Of a stretch of DNA of 64,000 nt, positions 1 to 11,391 are shown piece after piece. Every line of letters starts with the position of its first letter. The stretch's first letter is position 1. Source of the DNA: Corticium candelabrum (Eukaryota > Porifera > Homoscleromorpha > Homosclerophorida > Plakinidae); assembly GCF_963422355.1 (NCBI RefSeq), contig NC_085086.1:9252936-9316935 (forward strand), given 5' to 3'. The notes below the pieces were generated by a model, which did no database searches, was not told where the DNA came from, and saw nothing but the letters and a program-made list of their open reading frames with translations. Both the position numbers and the translations under genes were made by a program.

Positions 1-236
1 ACTTTCGTTTCACTTAAGTCGTATTCCTGGTCTGTTGCATACGTCTAATCTCTATTGTCACTCACTCGTTCCACCTGGGTGTTCATTTTATCACGACAGT
101 ACACATTGATAGACGCGAATGGATTTGAATAATCGAGCATAGGGCATTAATATTTCGTATAGGCTCACCGTGGAGCATTATTTGTGCATGAACCAGTATT
201 CGCAGCCGGACATGCGTTAGCCTAATAGAGTGATTT
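1..236 (+). repeat. R2 MITE-like repeat, partial copy at window edge
   Basis: This stretch closely matches 36768-37005 and 59285-59470, and on the opposite strand part of 38100-38300. It holds the internal part and right end of the R2 family; the left end lies outside the window. It precedes the 5' flank of unit A exactly as the copy at 36577-36995 precedes unit C, so it was duplicated with the unit rather than inserted separately. Confidence 0.7.
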
Positions 237-919
237 TATGTACAAAATTATAGCAATACCGACATGATGCATTACTAATTAATTAGTGAATCTACGAATA
301 TAGACATTTACACTTGAAGTTCTTTGGGTTACAATAGGGATCTATCTATAGTATTTTCCTACTAGCTGCTATGAATTATGTCCTGCAATATATGCGGTGG
401 TATATAGACCAATGCCTCAGACTACGTATTAGGTAGAGTATATTGCCATTAGACACAACGTCATAATGAAAGTTGCAATTGGCAACAATAATTGTATCAC
501 TCTAGTATAGACGTATGAGTTGATAAAACTAAATATTTTAAACAAATTAATATTAGTTTAAACAATAAAATACTGCTTTTAAATTTATTTATATTAATTT
601 TGAAACTTCCTGTCTAGGCCGCTGCTATATTCCCGGATTGTAAAACGAACGTTCCACAATCAGGTGATTTCCAGTGATTTCCAGTGATTTGAAGCTGCAT
701 CGCAAGCTCTACAACTGTGTTCGACAAGCTAATCCGAGTCGTGTAGCCTCACACTGTCGAGCAGATAGACGACATGCACTGTTATCTGTTTTAACCTACT
801 GTTGCGTCGAGCATTTTTGAGAGCATGAATTTTAGTTACCTGATGTGTCGTTTCTCGTAACTTATACATACCGTTGACTCTTAGAAAAATCGTAAAAACA
901 GCGTTCACGTTTTGTAGAA
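237..919 (+). promoter_or_regulatory. 5' flank of unit A, paralogous to the 5' flank of unit C
   Basis: The sequence aligns with 37006-37752 upstream of unit C, apart from a (TA)n tract present only there. Shared blocks run up to the leader ATG, including a GTGATTTCCAGTGATTT direct repeat near 664-690. It probably contains the promoter and 5' UTR; no core promoter element can be assigned. There is no other gene in this stretch. Confidence 0.5.
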
Positions 920-986
920 ATGGTGTTGATTGGTGTGTGGGCGGTGCTTCTGCAGTGTTGGTTGGTTACGTCAGCGGAAGAAACAG
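920..986 (+). CDS. Unit A leader exon, C-type (signal peptide)
   Basis: The ATG at 920 opens a 22-residue hydrophobic leader (MVLIGVWAVLLQCWLVTSAE) ending at a phase-1 donor (cag|gtttag). It is almost identical to the leader of unit C (37753-37819) and has the same 67-nt length. The following kringle exon is cut short, so this leader no longer has a proper partner and is probably a relic. Confidence 0.6.
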
Positions 987-1040
987 GTTTAGTTGATAAA
1001 CAAAATTTGTATAATTAAAATAACTTTTACTTTAAATTAG

Positions 1041-1066
1041 GTCTATACTTTGCGTGCTAGTAGGTG
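1041..1066 (+). pseudogene. Truncated kringle exon stub and recombination breakpoint
   Basis: An acceptor AG is followed by GLYFAC, the first residues of the kringle exon as at 37874, and then a stop codon. From about 1067 the sequence changes abruptly to match the 5' flank of unit B (from about 9830). The stub marks a junction between C-type and B-type upstream sequence. Confidence 0.65.
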
Positions 1067-2150
1067 AGACCTAATATACAGTCGACAAGATCTAATGATT
1101 CTTGGAAAACTAGAGAATGTTCTCAAATTTTTAGATCTCAACGACGTCAATCAATTACCTAGAGCAAGTGAAAGTAGTCATTCTAAGGAATTGCAAATTC
1201 TAATTATTCATAAATATTCAATATGACACTTGCTTGAACTAATAAACTTATTTTTGATTAAGATGCTAGTTAACAATAAATATTTGACCTTAGATAGGCA
1301 GAATGTAACCCTTTTCGTTCGCATTGTAATACAGGATACTATAAATGACCCATTCGATTTTCGATGATGACTAACCATTGAGACGATATCAAATGAGTTC
1401 AAATTTATATATACAGCACTGAGAAAAACTGTTGAGGAAAGAATATTTGACACATTCATCAACAAGATCTCTTGCTAGAGGCTCTCCGCCTGCTCTAGAG
1501 AAATGTATGTTTCCTTGTAAGAGGTGATATGGTCACTGATATCATATCTCAAACTTTGTTCTATCTGTCGGTTCTGTTAAATTCTAATATTCTCTAAAAT
1601 ACAAACGTAATAATTATTAGAAGTGACAATACACTTTCATGCAGAGTCGTAGGCATGATTGAGCTGCAGTCTTCAGTTTAGTAGGAGTTGACTATTAGAC
1701 AATTAAAAGGACATGCAAGTTTCAAAGATCGACCAATTTTCAGTTTTGATTTTAGTGACGCCATTATCCATTGTAGATTCCAAATTTGCAAAATTTTGAA
1801 AGGAAACAGTACTGCTGCTGCGACAATGAGACACCATGTGTATCACGTTAGCTATCACAGCTTGCATACCCCGATTAGAAAGTGTTGCACTAGTAGACGA
1901 ACGGTTGACAATCAGGTGATTTAGAGGTGGATTATGAGAACTGAGTTCAACAAGGTAAGCGACGTAAAGTATAGCTACACAACATCAATCAAATACAGCC
2001 AACCTTGACAGAATGTCTTTGCATGTCGATTTTAGACACAAACACGTTAGTTTCCTATTCCAGATAGCGTTTCGTTTAGGCTCTACGTAGCTGTGCAATG
2101 ATAGGGATTCTAAATCAAAATCTTAATAACATATTTTACATCTTCTACAT
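1067..2150 (+). promoter_or_regulatory. B-type 5' flank inside unit A
   Basis: This block is collinear with 9830-11270 upstream of unit B, with B carrying an extra roughly 300 bp duplication/insertion near 10400-10740. A third, degraded copy lies at 21960-22140 plus 22720-22975. It probably holds a second promoter and 5' UTR. ORFs here do not match anything conserved and look like chance. Confidence 0.5.
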
Positions 2151-2216
2151 ATGAGTTGATCTGTGCGTGGGTGGTGCTGTTGCAATATTGTTTCATCACG
2201 TCAACCGCAGAGACAG
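2151..2216 (+). pseudogene. Unit A leader exon, B-type, frame-broken
   Basis: It matches the unit B leader at 11272-11338, but one G after the ATG is missing, so the hydrophobic leader is out of frame with the start codon. It is 66 nt instead of 67. It is the second leader exon in this unit. Confidence 0.7.
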
Positions 2217-2272
2217 GTTGATTGAATATACACTAAATGTATTATAAAATAATCATTTATACAAACACTGAG

Positions 2273-2475
2273 TGACTACTTCGCTTGCTACAATCCATCT
2301 GACCACGGAATGTCCTATATTGGTCAAAAATCAGAGTCGAGGAACGGCAACCAGTGTTTACCACAGATAAACGGAGAAATCTCTTATTGCAGAAATCTCG
2401 ACAACTCGTCATCAAGTCCTTGGTGCCTAACAACTAGCAGCACAAAAGAAATCTGCGATGTAGATTCATGTTATG
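2273..2475 (+). pseudogene. Unit A kringle exon
   Basis: The exon encodes the mini-kringle signature (GMSYIGQKSESRNG, SYCRNLDNSSSSPWC, EICDVDSC). The acceptor reads cactgag instead of cactag, which shifts the splice site by one base relative to unit B. The body of the domain is otherwise open. Confidence 0.7.
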
Positions 2476-2539
2476 GTAGTAGTGTGCTTATAATTAAACC
2501 TAAATGTTAAGATTGTAACATAATTATATTTTGTATAAG

Positions 2540-3165
2540 ATATTCCATCAATTTGAAAAATTTTACTACGCTTTCCCCTCGACCGCATACGAATTATGGA
2601 AAAACTTTTTCATTAAGCCTTGCTACAGATGGAAATCTCTGAAAAAAGCGAAGACAGTGCTTTGTAACGATAATGCGAAATAGTATTGCTTGGTGGATTG
2701 CAGATTTTGGAAAGGACATTATCATTAACAGTGTCAGATTTCACGTCATAGATTATGGACGAAGTGTTGAACAAATTTAAATTGATCTCTCCATGTCTAA
2801 CAATAACGATTTATATATTTCTTGTGGAGACCCATGGATACGCAATACTTCAGTGAATGGTATCGGCTATCGCAAGTGTGCTGATGGCAATGGAATAAGA
2901 GCTCGATACGTCCGTATAAAGAGCAGTTTGAGAAGTGACAATATATCTGCACTTATTTTGTGTGAAATGCAGATAAACGGTGGTATCGCACCAACAAGAC
3001 AGTGTAGACATCGTGATTTTTCCTCTGACAATGCTAAACCTTTCAGCGAAACTTTGTATAGAGAAACGTTGGAAGTTCAATGCAATGAAGCCTACTGGCC
3101 TCGGACAGTACAAAAGTTTACGTGCCAAAAATCTGGTTACTGGTCTATACCAGTGTGCAAAAAGG
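2540..3165 (+). pseudogene. Unit A first F-lectin-like domain + CCP1 exon
   Basis: It aligns with 11661-12287. In-frame stops at 2640-2642 and 2778-2780 destroy the lectin half. The CCP half (RQCRHRDF to SGYWSIPVCKK) is still open. Confidence 0.75.
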
Positions 3166-3230
3166 GTGATATCATAAACATAATATATTTGTATTGGTTT
3201 GCTATTTAGTAATTTATATTGCTCTTTTAG

Positions 3231-3693
3231 TATCACTACTAAATTTGAAGACTAACACTGAACATATTGAGGTTTACCAGGAGTGTTTAGTCATGCAAGA
3301 GGAAATGCCGTTGTCCTAAACGCAATTGATGATATTGTACCTAGCAACACTTGTGGAATTGATATCTTAAAATGTGCAATAGCAAGTTACTCACGTTCCA
3401 GTGAACTTCGAGTATTTCTTTTAAATCAATATGTATTAATGTCAATTAAGCTATATCTTCGAGACGATGACACGCGAAAACGCTGGCAAAACGGACTGAA
3501 GGTAATAGTTAAAGTCAGCAATGAGCAAGAAAAACAATGCGGAGAGACATACAACCAATCTATTCAAGGCCAGAATGCTACTTTTGTATGTGGAAACGGA
3601 ATTCTTTCTTCATTCTTTCGCATTACACTTGACCATGGTCAACCGCCCTCTTCCACACGACCAATTCAAGTATGTGAAGTGCAAGTTTAGTAA
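3231..3693 (+). pseudogene. Unit A second F-lectin-like domain exon
   Basis: It aligns with 12354-12821. A missing T near 3274 shifts the frame, and a second small change near 3687 yields TAG before the donor. The middle (LRVFLLNQYV, IKLYLRDDD, QQNGMKV-type motif) remains readable. Confidence 0.7.
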
Positions 3694-3747
3694 GTAAGTT
3701 TGATAATATATTGCATGTTTGATTCAAGTCTCTAATATCTATTTCAG

Positions 3748-3924
3748 TTAGTGAATGTGGAAATCCTCCATTAGTTCGTTTTGCTCCACGTGTATTTCAC
3801 TCATTATTTATCAACTCTACAGCGACGTACATTTGGATGCCAGGCTACTTTCCAAATACTCCTCAGACTATTAAGTGTCTCATTCACGGCAACTGGTCAT
3901 TGCCATTACCTTCCTGTGCATCAG
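3748..3924 (+). CDS. Unit A CCP2 exon (open)
   Basis: This 177-nt symmetric phase-1 exon encodes a CCP module (SECGNPPLVRF to GNWSLPLPSC) without a stop. Unlike unit B, C2 of the module is in the context TYIWMPGY: Cys is replaced by Trp, so one disulfide is lost. Confidence 0.6.
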
Positions 3925-3973
3925 GTAAAAGAACAAAAATTTACTGCATTCATCTTCATGTTGTTCTGAGTAG

Positions 3974-4156
3974 TTGGTTCATGTGACATCCCATAAGAAA
4001 GATTAAATCACGCATTCACTAAACTGTCGAACGATACACGACAACCAATCGCTAGCAAAGTTTATTATATATGCGATAATGGTTATGAGAAACAAGGCAA
4101 AAACGAACTAATTTGCAATTCAAAAACCGAATGGGAAGAACAAATCATTTGCAATG
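3974..4156 (+). pseudogene. Unit A CCP exon with stop; module deleted from unit B
   Basis: It aligns with unit C CCP3 (40108-40290). A TAA occurs at 3994-3996. Unit B lacks this exon altogether, so A preserves an ancestral exon that B lost. Confidence 0.7.
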
Positions 4157-4212
4157 GTAAACATTGCAATCGTTTGTCTTGCAATTTTGTTTTCAATTTT
4201 ATCTTATTGTAG

Positions 4213-4379
4213 AATTACAATGCAGTCAGATGCCTCATGTAGAAAATGAAATTGTCAATGGAAATAGATACAATGCAACATTTTCATGTCTTTATGGGTA
4301 TCGACTACTAAACAGAGTCAGTGCATACTGTGGAAAAACAGTACGCGCAGATATCCTAATCAGAGACCCAAATGTCAAG
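4213..4379 (+). pseudogene. Unit A CCP exon with frameshift
   Basis: It corresponds to B CCP3 (13119-13286): CSQMPHVENEIVNGN and SCLYGYRLLN are readable. One A is missing from the GGAAAAAAC run near 4333, which shifts the last quarter. Confidence 0.7.
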
Positions 4380-4439
4380 GTACCAAGTAGCATGCAAGAT
4401 TCATATTACGGTACCTAAAATATAATTGATTTTTGCCAG

Positions 4440-4634
4440 TTATGCGGTGCGCAAACCTCAAATCAGTGTTAAATGGGAAAGAACAAACGTTTGATCTGAC
4501 GGTGAACAGCACTATGCACTATGCTTGTAAGACAGTATACCTAAGAAAGGGCATCAAGTCACGAACATGTCGTGCCAACGAGATCCCTGCCAATTGGGAC
4601 CCCCTTGAGCACATAAGTACTGTCTCGTGCAAAG
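4440..4634 (+). CDS. Unit A CCP4 exon (open)
   Basis: This 195-nt phase-1 exon encodes MRCANLKSVLNG to STVSCK. It matches B 13348-13542 and is uninterrupted, but it sits in a dead gene. Confidence 0.6.
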
Positions 4635-5504
4635 GTTTGACTCTACTAGAAAGTACCGTTTTCTATAATTTTATATATTTTTAGCAAAATATTAATTATT
4701 TGTCAGTTTATAATTGAATTAGATGTCTGATATAAGATAAAAGTTCTAAACGTATACTACATCTTGAAATCAAATCTAGAGTAGCAAAATTTTGCAATTC
4801 AAGTCTGCCGTTTAGTTAATGAAATTGCAAATTATTACTACTTTGAAAAAGTTTAGAAGAAATAGTAACCCCTGCTGTAAGTATAGGAAGGTTTATAGTT
4901 ATATCATTTGGTTCTTCTCAATTTGACACGCTGCAGGAATTAGACTGACACTCCCAAATTGCGGTATGATACAACTTATTTATCGTTAAGCGCTTATAAA
5001 TAGACTAGAACAACGATTTCCTACTAGTAAGTTTTGCTTAGGAGATATCATAACGTATCCTCCTATCCTTGAGTACTACCTAAATGAAAGATTTCACAAA
5101 GGCTTAGGACTAGCATCAATGCAGGATGAAGGGACAAACTAGTTGCCATTAACGAAACTGCTCGTTTTATTCCACTCGTAGCTCGCTTTTATTACGACCT
5201 ATTATATGTAGTGACCATTTGCTGCTGATTAGTGGTCAGCGGCCCTGTGGTTCCCAGGGTTGCTATACCTGTGTCTCACCTCGAATGCCTGTAACAGAAA
5301 TCAATCCATGAAAGCATGGGTAACTTGAATTTCAGCCAACCGCGACGAGTTTTAGGTTGCATACACGTTTTTCTGTGCATGAATAACAATCTGCACAAAA
5401 GGTTGAGATACTTTATTACTGTCATTCTATGTAATTCAACATTTTTCGCACTTAATTAAAAACATACTGGTAAAGTAATATATATTTATATATTTATGTA
5501 TCAG
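4635..5504. other. Long gap in unit A; CCP5-16 deleted
   Basis: No exon of the family is recognisable here, although units B and C carry many CCP exons between the flanking modules. The stretch is AT-rich with no convincing coding region. It is best explained by a deletion plus unrelated filler. Confidence 0.6.
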
Positions 5505-5729
5505 GTGTTTGTGAAGTTGCAAGACTTAATTGTTCTAACGATGAGATTTGTGCAGTGGACAGCGACGGCAGTGCCACGTGTATATGCAAATCTCGGTCTG
5601 CCTGTCCATTAGATGTCAGACCAGTCTGCGGTTCTGATGGGCGAATTTATATGAAGGAGTGTTTACTGGAAGTGGAGGCATGCCTGTTTGCATCAGATTC
5701 ATTAATACCGATTAGTCAAGGAGCGTGTT
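5505..5729 (+). pseudogene. Unit A Kazal/follistatin-like exon
   Basis: The exon encodes GVCEVARLNCSNDEIC, then CPLDVRPVCGSDGRIY and the C-terminal Kazal cysteines. It is the same 225-nt length as B and D and is open, but embedded in a broken gene. Confidence 0.7.
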
Positions 5730-5790
5730 GTAAAATGCAATACTGCAGGATAAAATATAAAACTGACAACATATTATATTACAACTGTAG

Positions 5791-5894
5791 AGTTTTCTTG
5801 TCCTGTCTGCCATTCAAATGCTGATTGTGTTCAAAATACCAATTGCAGCTGCAAACCTCGCTTCGTTGGTGACGGAAAAAAATGCTGTTTTGAA
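5791..5894 (+). pseudogene. Unit A EGF-like exon with lost donor
   Basis: CPVCHSNADCVQNTNCSCKP is readable. The donor GT present in B (gaag|gtttag) is gaaaattt here, so normal splicing to the Ig exon is impossible. Confidence 0.65.
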
Positions 5895-5962
5895 AATTTA
5901 GTTTTTCTCAAGTTTATAGTAATGCGTAAAAATTTACAAGCAAACTTACAACAATGTTTTAG

Positions 5963-6262
5963 AATTAACCATCCAGATGGCGTTACTTGGATCTGCGGCA
6001 TGGTTTGATTGCCAAGAATCGTGCAATCTTCCGTTCGGTTCTACTAAATGGTACTTGAATGGTCAACTTCTAAACCACTTAGATACTAAATCTAGATTTG
6101 CGGTTACAACAAACGGAGGAGAAAGTTACATTAAAACACTAAGGTTAGAAGATGCTGGTGAGTATAAATGTAGAGTGTCCAGCGATAGGATCACTTACGA
6201 ACGACATGGACATCTGGATGTCATCGATCCAAGCAACCAATTTTCGGCAATTTCTCAATGTT
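5963..6262 (+). pseudogene. Unit A immunoglobulin exon
   Basis: This 300-nt phase-1 exon is open and encodes an Ig domain (AAWFDCQESC, KWYLNGQ, LRLEDAGEYKCRVSS). It matches B 18130-18429. Confidence 0.7.
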
Positions 6263-6861
6263 GTAAGAGGCATTTAAATTTTAAACTTCTTCAATAATCT
6301 TAAGGTAATAAAAAGAAGAAAACTGAATTGAGCACATCTAAAATTTTTAATAAACATTATTGATACTAAAGTATAGTAGTTAGAAATGTCTGAAAGCAAG
6401 TCAACAAATCAACCTTTGTAGTAAACAAAGATATACAGATTGCCATAAACAAATATTGTGTTAAATTATCATTCCAAACGGTATCATCAGTATTCGTAAA
6501 TAATAATATTGTAATAGAATTATTAAATATACTGAAGAAAATTTAAACTTTAATAAACGTTGTACCATGTTAAGAGCTGCTACCGCAGATTTACGCTTAC
6601 ACGAGTTTCAGCACTTGGTAATGCGGCAGTGCCATGTGGAGAACCATTGTGTATTTTGTAATTATAGTTGGAATAGAACACAACACATGCAGCTTGAACA
6701 TATTGTAAGATTACATTCGCATACTGGGGGTGTTCCTCAATAATCATTAACATTCAATTGAGTAACAGTCGTTTTGCTCAGTTTAAATATTTTACGGTAT
6801 ATCATCTGAAGAGTGTAACCGACATGTAACAATTCTTGTAATATTTCTAACTTGTATACAG

Positions 6862-7635
6862 CATCCGATTGTGGGAAAAGTTGTGCTAGAAAGCCATTTG
6901 TTTCTGGAGGCGACGCCAATACTCCTGGTAAATTCCCATGGCAAGCAATGCTGTGTTCTCCTCGGTTGGGACAACATTGTGGAGAAGTTCTCATTTCAGA
7001 GAGATGTGTGCTAACTGCAGCACATTGCTTAAAGTATCAGAGCATTAATAGTAAGACTATCACAGTTTGCTTGGGCAAACATTGTGGCAATTGCTCCGAA
7101 TCTGATTCTTTATCCAATTTCGTTTGTTCCAATTCTTCGTCGATAATCATACATCCAAATTTTAAACAAACTTCTTTCGATCACGAAATCGCAGTTTTGA
7201 AACTTGCTCGTCCGGTTAACTGCAATTGTCAAACGATCATGCCAGTGTGTCTACCAGACAAGACAAGAGATTCATCATACATCCGAGCTCAACAAAACGG
7301 CAACGTCACTGGATAGGGTCGCGTCAATTCGACAATCAGCAGATCTAGATGTTTACGTAAAGGCGAAGTCAGGTTAAAATCTCGCCGTCTTTGTCAATTA
7401 AAGCATCAAAGTTACCAAATAACTGAGAACATGATGTGTGCTACTGATTACAACGGTGCCTGTGAAGGAGACAGTGGCGAAACTCTGGTGGTAAAGAACA
7501 GAAAGTTTAGAGGTCGCTATGTGTTGGCAGGAGTTGTGAGTTGGGGAATCGGTTGTGGCGAAAAGACAAAGTTTTGAGTCTACAGATTTGATCAGTCATC
7601 TCGACCGGAGCAAGTCTACTTGTGGCATCAACTGA
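6862..7635 (+). pseudogene. Unit A S1 serine protease exon, inactivated
   Basis: It is open from the acceptor to the conserved GW motif, where TGG has become TAG (7314-7316). Downstream GDSGGP reads GDSGET, and indels near 7576-7610 break the C-terminus. LTAAHC and DHEIAVLKL are retained. Confidence 0.85.
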
Positions 7636-9750
7636 ATATTGCAGTTTATAGAGATTATCTCGTCTCTAAGCAAGACAAAGAACTTAGAAGTTTTCTTTCT
7701 GTTTTTTGCATGTTTGCATTCTACTGTTTAGACTTAGAAAATGTTACTGAATCGACAAAACAAGAATATGGCAAGTATTCGCAAAGCAAACGCACTGTCT
7801 GTATAAATTATAAAAAATTGATGAATGTCCCGAAAACGCCTTCATCAAGTGTCTGGTAACTTTTTCATTTGAACCAATATATTAATTAGTTTCTTTAAAC
7901 TATAACATGATGCTGTTAAATGCAGTTTAGAAATTCAATTAATCTAACCTCCAGCGTGCAGTCACGATCGTTTCCTTAGCTAATTATTATTATTTTTTAA
8001 CACTGCTTACGTACAGTAATGGATTAATCTCAATACTGGCGCTGTCGTTAAGCTTTAATAACATATTTACTAAACCCTTCTTCAAAATTTCATTTTATAT
8101 TTTTAAAGATATCCGCAACTCAAACTAGATTTGACTAGTTGGTATTGCACATGAAACAAATGTGCAGTAGCAATAGTCGGCCTAAAAGATTTTGAATGCA
8201 ATCAAAGTGCTGAATACAATATATTAAATTTACTAACAACATTGATTTGTGCAATGTGATGTGTGGCTGGATCTACGATACCGCGGTCTGGATCGCGAGC
8301 AAGAAGCTCGGTACCAGTGTAACACCGACTAACTTACCGTCCGCACGTACTCCAATATGAATTTTACGGTTATTAGAAAGAGTAGAGCCAGCGAATCACA
8401 ATTTTCTAGAATGAGTAACAATTAACACTATTGTTTGCTCGGTTGCTTCCATGCGTGAAGTTCACAGTTAATCAAGACATAACATTCACCTAATAAAGTG
8501 TGTATCCTCTTGTCGCTTCTCATTACTTGTTTTCCACCGGATAAAACGGCTCCTCACCTGTTTTACACCAGGAAGGTCAAACCAGAATAAGCATTTACGC
8601 TGCTGCAGTCCTTGGATATACCACAGAGCAATCTAGGCTGTGTCTCCACTTGTTGCTCTTTAAACATGTTTAACGTTAAACATGTTTAACCTTTAAACAT
8701 GTTTAGTAGACAGCGGCTCCACTTGTCCAATTATTCCCGGCTATTAAAAGACTTATCTGGGACTTTGTTGTACCGCGCGAATTCGTTTCTTGTGCACCAG
8801 ACAGTCGGAGATCGTCTTCTTGTCGTCTGAAGAACAATCACAGACACAAGTCTCTGTCTTCGTCAAAATGGCTCTCTCCTGACACTCTGCATCAGTCTAC
8901 GCACTCTCTGATATTGCCTAGTTCTGTCTTCTTTCAATAGTCTCCAAATAAAGAGAAAGAACAGCGTGAAAGAACTAACATCCACCGGTTTGGGACGCGC
9001 ATTTATATCACGTGACTGTTAAACCTAAACCACTTTCGTTAAACTACCTCTGAAACATGTTTAGCAAAAGCTGTTTAGGTCTAGAATTAAACAGGTTTAA
9101 CGCTAGTGGAGACACGATTATTCTTAAACAAGTTTAGACTTAAACAGGTTGTAAACATGTTTAAGCACTAGCGGAGACTCGCTCCTAGCACTTCAATGCT
9201 ATAGGTAATGATCACATGGCTACCTCAACGTTTTCAAAGTTTCCTTATTTTATCTTTGACTATGTTAAAACATGTACATTTACTTGTAATCCAGGAAAGT
9301 TAAGTAATTGAAAAAGCAAAATGTGAAACCATGCTAACATATTATTATAAATATGTAAAGTGAAGAATTTGATGTGAAACAACTGTTATCTTGTAAACTG
9401 ATTATTTACTACTACGTTTGAAAGCCACATATTTATGTGTAGGGTAACGACATGAACAATACTGCAATGATGAGCAAACATTAATAGCATCAATAATTTC
9501 AAATTTTTATTACAGTAATAAAAACACGTTGCTTGCTTGATTCACTTTCAAACTCTTGTACTCAGTTAATAAAACATATCTTGTACTATAACTTATCTGT
9601 CTGTTTTGCAAAGCTGTGTTGCTGCTAAACAAACTCTAATTAGAATTACATAATATTGATCTCCTATCTAATTCGTCGCTTTATCGACTCAAATTTTTTA
9701 ATACAATACATTTATGGTCTGCCTCAAAATACAAGATCATTTAGGAAGAC
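7636..9750. repeat. Shared 3' flank, copy 1 (contains a Harbinger-like MITE)
   Basis: Non-coding. The block is collinear with 19810-21960, 55498-57050 and 62563-64000, and in part with 48990-49450. Recognisable landmarks are the GCGCTGTCG(T/C)(T/C)AAGCTTTAATAA segment near 8040 and the GATACCGCGGTCTGGA segment near 8275. It was duplicated with the gene units. No gene is seen. Confidence 0.75.
8636..9184 (+). mobile_element. PIF/Harbinger-like MITE, 549 bp, TSD CTA
   Basis: The ends read GGCTGTGTCTCCACTTG and, in reverse complement, GAGCGAGTCTCC. The element is flanked by CTA at 8633-8635 and 9185-9187. The paralogous site after unit E (cacctagcac near 63494) is empty. Palindromic TTTAAACATGTTTAA units fill both ends. 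A 548-bp copy lies inverted at 20884-21431. The 3-bp duplication and GG(G/C)...TCTCC ends fit the Harbinger group; family assignment is inference. Confidence 0.75.
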
Positions 9751-11271
9751 GTAAAAGGGACAAAAAAATTTAAAACGATTTTAAGAATTGAGTGGCCAAC
9801 TGTTTTCCTAGAGCAAGTTAGTTTAAGTGACCTAATGTACAGTTGCCAAGATGTCATGAGTCTTGAAAAACTAAAGTATGTTCAAGAAGTTTTTATATCT
9901 CAACGACGTCAATCACTTACCAATAGCAAGGTAAAAGTAGTAATTCTAAGAGGGTTACATAGTCTACTTATTTGTAAATATTCAATATAAGACATGAATA
10001 AAGAAAAAATACCTTTTTGATTAAGATGGTAGTTAACCATTAATTATTTTGATTTAGATAGGCATAATGTAGGCATTTTCATGTGCATGTAATGTTGGGT
10101 ACAGTTAATGACCCACTCAATATTCGATCATGACTAACCATTCAGATGATATCAAATGATTTCAAATTTATATATACTAAAAACATGTTTTTCCGTTTTA
10201 TTCAAATAATATTTGACACAGTCATCAACAAAAGATCTCTTGCTACAAGCTATACGCTTGATTTAAATATATGTGTGTCTTCTACTAATAGGAGATAGGG
10301 GCACTAATCTCATATCTCAATCGTCGTTCCATCTGACTCGTTGAAGGTTCTTTAAATTTCTAATATTCTCTAAAATACAAACGTAATAATTATTAGAAAA
10401 AACTTTGCTAATAAAGTTTTGTCATTGTCAGAAGTACTTAGATCATCACGGGAAGTCATGTCTTCTTTCTAGACAGCCGTGATGATCTAAGTACTTCTGA
10501 CGCAGGATTTGCTTTCGGTACTTGCGATAGACTTTACAAACCGGACTGATCTGGTTGAGCACGACAAAATTAGAAGTGATAATATACTTTCATGAAGAGT
10601 CGTAGGCCTGATTGGGCTGCAGTCATCAGTTTTTGTAGGAGTTGCCTATTAGACAATTAACAAGATATCTAAGTTTTAAAAGTGGCTATTTTCAGTTTTG
10701 GTTTAATATTCTCTAAAATACCAAGGTTCTAATTATTAGAAGAGAAAATATACTTTCATTAAGAGTCGTAGGCCTGATTGGGCTGCAGTCCTCAGTTTTA
10801 GTAAGAGTTGCCTATTAGACAATTAACAAGACATATAAGTTTCAAAAAGTGGCCACTTTTCAGTTTTGATTTTAGTAAAGCTATTATTAATTGTAGATTC
10901 TAAATTTGCAAAATTTTGAAAGCAAACTGTACTGCTGCTACGACAGTGAGTCACGATGTGTATCATGTTAGATATCACAGCTTGCATACCCGGATTAGGA
11001 AGTGTTGGACTAGCAGACGAACGGTTGACAATCAGGTGATTTAGAGGTGGACTAATAGAACAGACTTCAACAAGGTAAGCAACGTAAAGTATAGCTACAC
11101 AACATCAATCAAATACAGCCAAGCCTGATCGAATGTCTTTGCATGTCGATTCTATAGATACAAACACGTCAGTTTCCTAACCCAGTGAGCGTGTCGTTTA
11201 TTTTCTACGTATGTGTACAATGCTAGAGATTCTAAATCAAATCTTAATAACATATTTTATATCTCTTAGAT
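9751..11271 (+). promoter_or_regulatory. 5' flank of unit B
   Basis: It is collinear with 1067-2150 of unit A. A short block (ending ...tattagaa) is duplicated at 10365-10398 and 10705-10740 around an insertion that contains a perfect hairpin. It must hold the unit B promoter and 5' UTR. No coding exon is seen. Confidence 0.5.
10427..10501. repeat. Perfect 25-bp inverted repeat (hairpin) with 25-nt loop
   Basis: Arm 10427-10451 (GTCAGAAGTACTTAGATCAT...) is the exact reverse complement of 10477-10501, separated by 25 nt. It lies in sequence present in unit B's flank but absent from unit A's. It could be a mobile-element footprint or a small-RNA hairpin. Confidence 0.85.
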
Positions 11272-11338
11272 ATGGAGTTGATTTTTGCGTGGGCGGTGTT
11301 GATGCAATATTGGTTCATCACGTCAGCTGCAGAGACAG
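11272..11338 (+). CDS. Unit B exon 1: signal peptide
   Basis: The ATG at 11272 starts MELIFAWAVLMQYWFITSAA, a hydrophobic secretory leader with small residues before the likely cleavage. The donor follows after 67 nt (phase 1). The length and the SAAET ending match unit C. Secretion of the whole protein is inferred from this exon. Confidence 0.8.
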
Positions 11339-11391
11339 GTTGATAGAATATATACAAAATTTATTTCAAAATAGTCATTTACAAACACTAG

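Larger units (their letters stand above)
2151..7635 (+). pseudogene. Unit A: decayed kringle/lectin/CCP/Kazal/Ig/protease gene
   Basis: Exons line up one-to-one with unit B but are riddled with lesions. They include a leader whose ATG is put out of frame by a 1-nt deletion (about 2155), a displaced kringle acceptor, TGA at 2640 and TAA at 2778 in the first lectin domain, and frameshifts in the second. There is a TAA at 3994 in one CCP and a 1-nt deletion near 4340 in another. The donor after the EGF exon is lost, and the protease has TAG at 7314. CCP5-16 of unit B are absent: the sequence jumps from the fourth CCP exon (ends 4634) to the Kazal exon (5505). It is an unprocessed tandem-duplicate pseudogene. 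Confidence 0.85.

Noticed and set aside
1208-1465. 85-codon minus-strand ORF in the unit A flank
   Set aside because: The collinear sequence at 9975-10220 does not preserve the frame; no motif is present.
7620-7859. ORF just after the unit A protease
   Set aside because: It overlaps the protease stop in another frame and falls in shared 3' flank; the copies after B and E do not keep it consistently.
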